Positions 56,448-64,000 of a stretch of DNA of 64,000 nt are shown here, in pieces. Below the pieces are notes generated by a model. The model saw nothing but the letters and a program-made list of their open reading frames with translations. It was not told the origin of the DNA and did not search any database. The stretch covers positions 186,001 through 250,000 of the forward strand of contig CAWDTS010000015.1 in the NCBI GenBank assembly GCA_963805325.1. Direction: 5' to 3'. This stretch comes from DASWJZ01 sp963805325 (GTDB lineage Bacteria; Pseudomonadota; Alphaproteobacteria; Rhizobiales; Afifellaceae). Position numbers and translations under genes: made by a program. Position 1 is the stretch's first letter; every line of letters begins with the position of its first letter.

Positions 56448-56663
56448 ATGAAGCGCATTCTTTGCGGCGATCTGGTGCCGGGCTGCACGTTCAAGGCGCA
56501 GGCCGAAACAGACGCACAGGTGCTCTCGGTGGAGCTGGATCACGTGCGTACGATTCACGATATCGACGTCACGCCGGCATTCCTGGAGCGGGCGCGCGGG
56601 CGCATCGAAGAGGTCCATGACGCCGCGCCGCCGGTCAGGCGCCAAGGAGCTGCTCGCGGCTGA
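56448..56663 (+). CDS. DUF1059 family protein
   Basis: 71-residue protein with the DUF1059 pattern KRILCGDLVPGCTFKAQAETD, including the conserved Cys pair. ATG 56448 has GGAGGA upstream. The family is small, cytosolic and uncharacterised. The C-terminal end overlaps the convergent cca gene by 29 bases. Confidence 0.82.
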   Translation: MKRILCGDLVPGCTFKAQAETDAQVLSVELDHVRTIHDIDVTPAFLERARGRIEEVHDAAPPVRRQGAARG

Positions 56664-57854
56664 GACTGAAGCCGCTTTCAATCCAGCGGGTTTCCAGCTC
56701 GCGCAGACGCTTGCCGACATCTGGCCCGGGCTGCATCCCGGCGGCGACAAGGTCGCTTCCGCTCAAGGGAAAGACCGGCGGACGCCAATTCTCGAGGAAC
56801 GCCGCCTGAGCGCGCAGCGTGGCGACGGCTTGCGCGTTGCCGGCTTCGCTTTCACGCGCAAGAGCGTGGCGATTGCGATCCTCGACGCCCTGTCGGCCCG
56901 ACCGGTAGATCGTCCGTGCCAGAAGCGCCTCGGTCTGCGCCGGGTCGGCCTCGGGAGCATCGGCCCAGGCGTGAAGCCGCGTCGCCTCGGCGCGTGACAG
57001 CCGCAGCCGCTCCGCGAGCGCGTCGATTCGCGCGCGATGCGGCGGCATGATGGCTTCGAGGCGAAACAGAGGATCTGGCGTCCAGCCTTCGTTGCGCTCC
57101 GCCTCCACCACGCGATGGATTGCGTCGATACCCCAGCTCTCCGGCAGCACCTTCTGCAGAACCTCGGTGGTGCGCATCCAAAGCAGCGCGCGCGCCGGAT
57201 CGGGCGCCTTCAGAGAGCCGCTTGAGCTCTGCCCACACGCGCTCGGCGGAGAGAGTGGCGAGACCGGCCTTGAGCTTCGCGCACGCCTTCAGCGCGTCGC
57301 CATCAGGGCGTCCGCGCCCATACCAGGCGAAGAAGCGGAAGAAGCGCAGGATGCGCAGATAGTCTTCGCGGATGCGGGCTTCCGCGTTGCCGACGAAGCG
57401 CACGCGTCCGGCCTTCAGGTCTGCGACGCCGCCGAGCGGATCGAGCACCTCGCCGGCCACGTCGCAATAAAGCGCATTCATGGTGAAGTCGCGCCGCGCG
57501 GCGTCTTCCTCCCAATCGGCGGTGAAGCGCACGACGGCATGGCGGCCGTCCGTCTCGACATCGCGGCGAAGCGTCGTCACCTCGAACGGCCGGCCTTCGA
57601 CGATGACAGTGACTGTGCCGTGCTCGATGCCGGTCGGCACCGTCTTCATCCCCGCTGCTTCGGCGCGCGCGATCACCTCCGCCGGCACGAAGATCGTCGC
57701 AAGATCGGCGTCATGGACGATGCGGCCGAGCAAGCGCGTCACGCACGGCGCCACCGACGATCCGCGTCGCGCGACCTTCGCCATCGAGCGCGGAAAGCAC
57801 GGAGCGAACCTGCGGCTCCTTGAGGAGCGGCCAGTCGGCGAGCACAGCGCTCAC
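56635..57854 (-). CDS. cca: CCA tRNA nucleotidyltransferase / poly(A) polymerase family, two apparent frameshifts
   Basis: Nucleotidyltransferase that adds or repairs the tRNA CCA end (alphaproteobacterial members may be poly(A) polymerase-like). RIVGGAVRDALLGRIVHDADLAT holds the nucleotide-binding motif with DxD-type acid residues, then RRDFTMNALYCD and YLRILRFFRFFAWYG. Two breaks: near 57733 (CAAGC, CAGC expected) and near 57214 (CAGAGAG, CAGGAG expected), each corrected by removing one A. Corrected length 405. GTG 57854 overlaps the Nudix stop (GTGA). Confidence 0.9.
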
Positions 57855-58501
57855 GCTGCGACGCCTCTGTCGCCGTCGGCGTAGAGACGGTCGTAGAGCA
57901 CGCGCACGATGCCGGCGGTGATCCCCCAGATGTGACGGTTCTGGAACGGCATCTCAAAGAAGCTGCGCTGCGCGCCGTTCCATGTGCGACTGCCCTTGTG
58001 GTGGTTGGCCGGGTCCATGAGAAATGAAAGCGGCACCTCGAACGACTCCGCGACCTCGTCGGGATTGAGCTTCAGCGTGAAGCCGGGTCTGACGACCGCG
58101 ATGACGAGCGCCACGTGATAGCCCGAACCCGTCAGATAGTCCGGGCCGCGGCCGACCGTCTCGATGAATTCAGGCAGGAGGCCGATCTCCTCCCTGGCTT
58201 CGCGCAGCGCCGCCGCTTCCGGTCCGGAATCCTCCGGATCGATACTGCCGCCGGGGAAGGATATCTGTCCGGCATGCGAGCGCAGGCGGCTCGTCCGCTG
58301 GGTGAAGAGCAGCGTCGCCTGCGGCTCGCGATGGATGACGGGTATGAGCACTGCCGCCGGCCGCCGCTCGATCTTCAGGAGCTGGTCGGCGATATCCGGA
58401 TTGAGGACGTGGTCGCCGACGTGCGGCTCGGGCTCGCGCGAAAGACGCTCCGCCGCGCGGCGGCGAAAATCCTCCGCCGAGAAGGGCAGCGGCTCAGTCA
58501 C
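57851..58501 (-). CDS. Nudix hydrolase, CoA pyrophosphatase-like
   Basis: 216-residue Nudix protein. The Nudix box GGSIDPEDSGPEAAALREAREEIGLL is complete; the CoA-type signature upstream, LLFTQRTSRLRSHAGQISFPGG, points to a CoA/acyl-CoA pyrophosphatase (NudL-like). GTG start overlaps the DUF1285 gene by eight bases, and its stop overlaps cca by four, so DUF1285-Nudix-cca form a tightly packed operon conserved in this order in rhizobia. Confidence 0.9.
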   Translation of the reverse strand: MTEPLPFSAEDFRRRAAERLSREPEPHVGDHVLNPDIADQLLKIERRPAAVLIPVIHREPQATLLFTQRTSRLRSHAGQISFPGGSIDPEDSGPEAAALREAREEIGLLPEFIETVGRGPDYLTGSGYHVALVIAVVRPGFTLKLNPDEVAESFEVPLSFLMDPANHHKGSRTWNGAQRSFFEMPFQNRHIWGITAGIVRVLYDRLYADGDRGVAA

Positions 58502-59087
58502 GCGTCACGCCGGGGAAGGCGAAGAACATCTCGCCCGACCAGATGCCGAGCTCTCCATCACGCTCCTCGGCGAGCACTGCGAGCTCCAGCGCGACGGGAC
58601 GCGTGGCGAGCGCCTCAAGCCTCCCGCGTACATTGACATACGGCTTGAACCCGTCGGTCGCCGGCTCGCGCGCGAAGCGCAGCGGATGCTCGGGTCCGGC
58701 GGCGACGATGTCGCCGACATTGGTGCGGAAGGTGAGCCGTCTTTCGCTACCCTCGCCTTCCGCAACGACTTCGACCGCCATGAAGGGTGCGTCTTCGACG
58801 GTAATGCCGATCTTCTCAACAGGGGTCACAAGGACGTGACGGCCATCCGGCTCGCGCCTCAGAATCGAGGCAAAGAGACGCACCAGCGCTTCGCGTTGAA
58901 TGGCGCTGCCGCGATAGAACCAGGCGCCGTCGACAGCGACGCGCAGGTCGATCTCGCCGCAATAGGGCGGATCCCAGCGGTCGACCGGGCGCGCCTTGGC
59001 CTGTTTCCCAGCCTCCGCGACGAGTCGCGCCAAGCTGGGCGGAAATCCAGCCGGCGTTTCGTTGGCGTATTTTGGCTCCACCATCAT
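58494..59087 (-). CDS. DUF1285 family protein
   Basis: 197-residue cytosolic protein with the DUF1285 pattern: WDPPYCGEIDLRVAVDGAWFYRGSAIQREALVRLFASIL and LVTPVEKIGITVEDAPF. ATG 59087 has AGGA six bases upstream and is preferred to TTG 59093. No enzymatic motif; function unknown. First gene of the DUF1285-Nudix-cca operon, divergent from the MoxR gene. Confidence 0.88.
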   Translation of the reverse strand: MMVEPKYANETPAGFPPSLARLVAEAGKQAKARPVDRWDPPYCGEIDLRVAVDGAWFYRGSAIQREALVRLFASILRREPDGRHVLVTPVEKIGITVEDAPFMAVEVVAEGEGSERRLTFRTNVGDIVAAGPEHPLRFAREPATDGFKPYVNVRGRLEALATRPVALELAVLAEERDGELGIWSGEMFFAFPGVTRD

Positions 59088-59200
59088 GCGCAATCCTAGG
59101 GGAGGCTATGCTTTACCTATTTTCCTTGCGCCCGGTGGCTGACACAATTCGGACAGGGTAGCGAATCATCTTCCTTCTCCACAGTTACGGATGCCCGACC

Positions 59201-60205
<1,005 letters not shown>

Positions 60206-60209
60206 CTCT

Positions 60210-61127
60210 ATGCAGGACACCCATCCGGCAGCCGTCCGCACGCGCGTCGAGACCGCGCGAGCTCTGGCTGCACGCCTGCCGGATCTGCTCGTCGCAGCAC
60301 GCCGGATCGCATCCAACGTGCTCCTCGGCCTGCACGGCCGCCGGCATCCAGGGCCGGGCGAGACTTTTTGGCAGTTCCGCCCCTATGTCCCCGGCAAGTC
60401 GGCGCGGCAGATCGATTGGCGGCGCTCGGCGCATGACGATCACCTGTTCATCCGCGAACGCGAATGGGAAGCATCGCAGACCGTGTGGCTGTGGACCGAC
60501 CTCTCGCCATCGATGGATTTCCGCTCGCGCCTTTCGGAGACGACGAAGCTCGACCGCGCCGTGATCCTGATGCTGGCGCTTGCCGAGATGCTCGGACGCG
60601 GCGGCGAGCGCGTCGGCATCCCCGGACTTGCCGAACCGCGCATCGGCCGCGACGCCGCCGAGCGGCTGGCGGAAATCCTCGCGCATTCCAGCCTTGACCT
60701 GGACTGGCCTCGTGTCGACCGCATCGGACGCTTTGCCGACGTCATCGTGATCTCCGATTTCCTCGCCGAGGCGGAGGAGACGCGTCAGCGTCTGCGGGCG
60801 CTTGCGGGACGCGGAGCGAACATGCACATCCTGCAGGTTCTCGATCCCGCCGAGGAGGCGTTCCCTTATGAGGGGCGCCTGGAATTCCGCGATCCGGAGA
60901 CCGGCATGACTTGGCTGACGGAGCGCGCCGGAAGTCTGCGCGACGACTATCGCGCGCGGCTCGAAGCGCATCGCGAGCTGATCCGCGGCTTTGCGCGCCA
61001 AGGCGCATCCTCCTTCGGCGTCCATCACACCGACCGGCCCGCCGCGGAAGGACTTCTCTTCCTGCAGGCGCGGTTGAGCGGCGGCGTAGCGAAGGCCGTA
61101 TCTCCGATGCAGCGGCCCGCGGCATGA
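60210..61127 (+). CDS. DUF58 domain-containing protein
   Basis: 305-residue protein with the DUF58 core motif YVPGKSARQIDWRRSA near residue 60 and a von Willebrand A-like fold (TVWLWTDLSPSMDFRS). Conserved partner of MoxR. The stop overlaps the next start by four bases (ATGA). Confidence 0.9.
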   Translation: MQDTHPAAVRTRVETARALAARLPDLLVAARRIASNVLLGLHGRRHPGPGETFWQFRPYVPGKSARQIDWRRSAHDDHLFIREREWEASQTVWLWTDLSPSMDFRSRLSETTKLDRAVILMLALAEMLGRGGERVGIPGLAEPRIGRDAAERLAEILAHSSLDLDWPRVDRIGRFADVIVISDFLAEAEETRQRLRALAGRGANMHILQVLDPAEEAFPYEGRLEFRDPETGMTWLTERAGSLRDDYRARLEAHRELIRGFARQGASSFGVHHTDRPAAEGLLFLQARLSGGVAKAVSPMQRPAA

Positions 61128-63913
61128 TCGGCTCCTTCGCCTTCCTGGCGCCGTGGATGCTGGTCGCGCTTGCGGCGCTGCCGCTAATCTGGCTGCTCTT
61201 GAGACTGACGCCGCCTCGCCCGCGGCTCGTCTCGTTTCCGCCCACACGGCTCCTCTTCGAGTTGAAGGAGCGCGAGCGCACGCCGTCGCGCACACCCTGG
61301 TGGCTGACGCTGATCCGCCTGCTCCTCGTCGCATTCGTGATCCTGGCGCTCGCAGAGCCGGTGCTGCGGCCCGACACGAAGATGACGGCAGGCAGCGCGC
61401 CGCTTCTCGTCGTGCTCGACAATGGGTGGGACGCGGCACCCGATTTCGCCGCCCGCGTCAACGCCGCCCAGGCGCTCATCGAGGAAGCGAACCGCGACAG
61501 CAGACCTGTCTCCTTCATCGCCACCGCCGAGCCGGTCGCCGAAAGCCTCGCAGCGGAGAGCGCCGACGCGGCGAAGCGCCAGCTTGCCGCGATCGTGCCA
61601 AGACCCTATTTGCCGAACCGTCCGGCCTTGGCGAAAAGGCTGAGCGAGGCCTTCTCCCCGGGCTCGGTCGAGGCCGTGTGGATCGCCGGCGAGATTGACG
61701 ATGGCAACGCCAATGCCTTCGCGTCGGCGCTTTCCAAAATCGCTGCGAGCGGAACGATCCTCCGATCGGCGCGCCCGCTGACGGTGATGCGGCCGCCGGA
61801 GAACCGCGCCGACGGAGTCCACGTCCCGATCAACAGATTTGGGGCGGGCGGAACCGCACAGGTGGTCGGCTTCGACCAGGAGGGCCGCCGCATCCTCGAA
61901 GGCACCGCGGACCTCGACAAGAACGGGATCGGCGCGGCGCAGATCGCGCTGCCGGCCGAGATAAGGAATGCGCTCGTGCGCTTCAGGGTCACCGGCGAAT
62001 CGAGCGCCGGCGCAGTGCAACTCCTCGACGGACGCTGGCAGCGCAAGGCCGTCGGGCTCATCGCAGGCGAAGGCACCGGCGCGTCGCAGCCGCTGCTTGA
62101 GCCGCTGACCTACGTGCAGCGGGCGCTCGCGCCGACCACCGATCTCCTTTCCTCCGACGCGCCGAGCACCAGCGAGGCGGTGAAGGGAATGATCGACCGC
62201 GGCGCCTCCGTCATCGTGCTGACGGAGACCGGCACACTGCCACCGGAGACCTCGGACTCGCTTCTGAAGTGGGTCGAGAGCGGCGGGACGCTCGTGCGCT
62301 TCGCGAGCCCCAACCTCGCCGCGACGACCGTCGACGAGCTTCTTCCGGTGCGGCTTCGCCAGGGCGAGCGCGCGCTCGGCGGCTCGCTGTCGTGGGAGGA
62401 GCCGCAGGCCATCGGGAGCTTCCCGGCGACCGGCCCGTTCGCGCATATCGACGTGCCCACCGACGTCGTGGTCAACCGGCAGGTGCTCGCCGACCCGGAG
62501 GCTCTGAGAAGCGCCGAGGTGTGGGCGGAGCTTCGCGACGGAACGCCGCTCGTCACCGCCGCGACGCGCGGCAACGGGCGCATCGTCCTCTTCCATGTCA
62601 CCGCCGATCCGCGCTGGTCCAACCTGCCGCTTTCCGGCGCGTTCGTGGAGATGCTGAACGCCATCGTCGACATGGCCGGCACGGTCGCGAAGCCGGCGGC
62701 GACGACCACCGCGGACGCCGCGGCAGCTCCGAAGGCCGCCGCGCCCTGGAAGCCGCTGGAGCTGCTCGATGGCTACGGCGACCTCGGAGTGCCGCCGGCA
62801 GGCGCCACGCTCGTCGCCGACATGGCCGGCGCCAGCCCGAGCCCGGAGACCCCGCCCGGTCTTTACAGCCGCAATAACACCACGCAGGCGCTGAACGCCG
62901 TTGACGCGAAGACCCCGCTCGCGCCGCTTGCTCCGGACACCATCGGCTGGCGCGGGCGCGTCGAATCGCTTGAGCCCCAGCCCTCGACACCGATCTGGCC
63001 CTGGCTGCTCGTGGCTGCGGCAATTCTCGCGCTCCTCGACGGGCTCGCCGTGCTCCTGCTCTCCGGCCGCCTTACCCGCCGCTTCGCTGCGGCCGCCGGC
63101 GTAGCGCTTGCCGTCGCCCTCGTCCTCCCGAGCGCCAACGACGCGCACGCGCAGGAAGACGCGGCGATGGCCAAGGCGCTAGAAGCGACGACGAAGACGC
63201 AGCTCGCCTACGTCGAGACCGGCAACACGGAGCTCGACTCCACGAGCCGCGCCGGCCTCACCGGGCTTTCCACCTATCTCGCCGACCGCACGGCGCTTGA
63301 GCCCGGCGACCCCGCCGCCGTCGATATCGCCAACGACGAGCTTGCCTTCTACGCGCTTCTCTATTGGCCGATCGATCCGGATCAGCCGACGCCGAGCGCA
63401 GAGACGATGGCGAAGGTCGACACCTACATGAAGAACGGCGGCACCGTTCTCTTCGACACGCGCGACGCCGGCGGCTTCAACGCCAGCGGCGCGGAGACGC
63501 CCGAGACTCTCAAACTTCGCCAGATCCTCTCCTTCGTCGACGTGCCGCCGCTCGAGCCCGTACCGCCGGATCACGTGCTCACCAAGGCGTTCTATCTTCT
63601 CTCCGAGTTTCCCGGCCGCTGGGCGAACTCCGAGCTCTGGGTCGAGAGCCTTTCCGATCAGCCGAACGACAAGAACCGTCCGGTGCGCGGCGGCGACGGT
63701 GTCTCGCCTATTCTGATCACCGGCAATGATCTCGCCGCGGCTTGGGCGGTCGACGGCAACGGGCTCTGGCTCTATCCGACCGTGCCCTCCGACCCGCGCC
63801 AGCGCGAGCTTGCCTTCCGCGCCGGCGTCAACATCGTGATGTATACGCTGACCGGCAACTACAAGGCCGATCAGGTGCACGTCCCGGCGTTGCTCGAACG
63901 GCTCGGACAGTGA
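61124..63913 (+). CDS. Large membrane protein with BatA-like N-terminus and DUF4159
   Basis: 929 residues. The N-terminus has two transmembrane helices (FLAPWMLVALAALPLIWLLL and LIRLLLVAFVILALAEPVL) as in the TIGR02226 domain; a VWA-like region follows; a helix near residue 625 (WPWLLVAAAILALLDGLAVLLLSG) leads to a periplasmic DUF4159 domain that includes FYALLYWPIDPDQPTPS and NGGTVLFDTRDA. Third gene of the MoxR unit and the usual alphaproteobacterial architecture. No catalytic residues are evident. Confidence 0.88.
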   Translation: MIGSFAFLAPWMLVALAALPLIWLLLRLTPPRPRLVSFPPTRLLFELKERERTPSRTPWWLTLIRLLLVAFVILALAEPVLRPDTKMTAGSAPLLVVLDNGWDAAPDFAARVNAAQALIEEANRDSRPVSFIATAEPVAESLAAESADAAKRQLAAIVPRPYLPNRPALAKRLSEAFSPGSVEAVWIAGEIDDGNANAFASALSKIAASGTILRSARPLTVMRPPENRADGVHVPINRFGAGGTAQVVGFDQEGRRILEGTADLDKNGIGAAQIALPAEIRNALVRFRVTGESSAGAVQLLDGRWQRKAVGLIAGEGTGASQPLLEPLTYVQRALAPTTDLLSSDAPSTSEAVKGMIDRGASVIVLTETGTLPPETSDSLLKWVESGGTLVRFASPNLAATTVDELLPVRLRQGERALGGSLSWEEPQAIGSFPATGPFAHIDVPTDVVVNRQVLADPEALRSAEVWAELRDGTPLVTAATRGNGRIVLFHVTADPRWSNLPLSGAFVEMLNAIVDMAGTVAKPAATTTADAAAAPKAAAPWKPLELLDGYGDLGVPPAGATLVADMAGASPSPETPPGLYSRNNTTQALNAVDAKTPLAPLAPDTIGWRGRVESLEPQPSTPIWPWLLVAAAILALLDGLAVLLLSGRLTRRFAAAAGVALAVALVLPSANDAHAQEDAAMAKALEATTKTQLAYVETGNTELDSTSRAGLTGLSTYLADRTALEPGDPAAVDIANDELAFYALLYWPIDPDQPTPSAETMAKVDTYMKNGGTVLFDTRDAGGFNASGAETPETLKLRQILSFVDVPPLEPVPPDHVLTKAFYLLSEFPGRWANSELWVESLSDQPNDKNRPVRGGDGVSPILITGNDLAAAWAVDGNGLWLYPTVPSDPRQRELAFRAGVNIVMYTLTGNYKADQVHVPALLERLGQ

Positions 63914-63926
63914 GGCGGCGCGCGCG

Positions 63927-64000
63927 ATGACCCGCTTCGCCCTCGACTTCGATCCGCTCCTACCGCTGCCACTGGTGGCGACGCTTGCGGCTCTCTTCAT
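63927..64000 (+). CDS. Start of next gene of the MoxR-DUF58-DUF4159 unit, partial
   Basis: ATG at 63927, 13 bases after the DUF4159 stop, opens a frame that runs off the window (MTRFALDFDPLLPLPLVATL). A hydrophobic helix begins near residue 10. In related genomes a large membrane protein with VWA/glutamine-amidotransferase-like domains follows here; the fragment is too short to confirm this. Confidence 0.6.
   Translation, partial: MTRFALDFDPLLPLPLVATLAALF

Noticed and set aside
61184..63148. Long 654-codon open frame on the minus strand opposite the DUF4159 gene
   Set aside because: Antisense shadow of a clear membrane protein; no recognisable motif and highly charged composition.

Overview
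This 64 kb window is a gene-dense, GC-rich stretch of chromosome from an alphaproteobacterium, most likely of the order Hyphomicrobiales (Rhizobiales). The evidence is the gene content and order: the acidic FYDLN-type zinc-ribbon protein next to aroA; rpoN-hpf-ptsN beside lptB-lptA-lptC; lgt-midA; ilvE with MarR, response regulator and histidine kinase; rplY-pth-ychF-maoC-maoC; petABC near mtnP and apt; and MoxR-DUF58-DUF4159. Cytochromes b and c1 are separate genes, unlike the fused fbcH of Bradyrhizobium and Rhodopseudomonas. I see no transposase, integrase, phage gene, CRISPR array or rRNA, so this reads as core chromosome rather than an accessory island.

Layout. 0-6 kb: aroA (cut by the window edge), FYDLN protein, an APH/choline-kinase-like phosphotransferase, tRNA-Ala(GGC), a heat-shock unit (Hsp20 and DUF1150 behind a sigma-32-type promoter), then ptsN, hpf and rpoN. 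6-12 kb: LptB/A/C, ribonuclease D, PRPP synthetase, a creatinase-like M24 protein and PgeF. 12-24 kb: MFS exporter, MidA, Lgt, a UbiK-like coiled-coil protein, YbjN, ProC, a YqjI-like PadR regulator, TetR regulator, CsaA, a two-component system, MarR, IlvE and a PPOX flavoprotein. 24-31 kb: molybdopterin synthase (MoaE/MoaD), PgsA, UvrC, a pteridine-reductase-like SDR, a small outer-membrane barrel and NDH-2. 31-39 kb: a membrane adenylate/guanylate cyclase, DoxX, ChrA, and the rplY-pth-ychF-maoC-maoC run. 39-46 kb: HAD acid phosphatase, apt, two proteins of unknown function, mtnP and the cytochrome bc1 genes. 46-53 kb: ABC exporter, a three-gene lipid-linked sugar/lipid A glycosylation cassette, HdeD, HemF and a fatty-acid hydroxylase. 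53-64 kb: a two-part outer-membrane protein, a LuxR-type regulator, DUF1059, CCA-adding enzyme, Nudix, DUF1285, MoxR, DUF58, DUF4159 and the start of one more gene.

The most striking observation is technical. At least twelve single-base frameshifts break ten otherwise well-conserved genes (aroA, hpf, rpoN, midA twice, the TetR gene, the histidine kinase, uvrC, apt, a barrel gene, cca twice). Five of them are one extra A/T exactly where removing it restores a GANTC site, the target of the alphaproteobacterial adenine methyltransferase CcrM. This points to methylation-linked sequencing errors rather than gene decay. Biological points of note are a short HPF without its dimerisation domain, an attenuator-like hairpin ahead of rplY, large palindromes at the padR and marR promoters, three GANTC sites close together upstream of ybjN, and an uncharacterised hinged outer-membrane protein. 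I did not find a convincing, wholly new multi-gene system.
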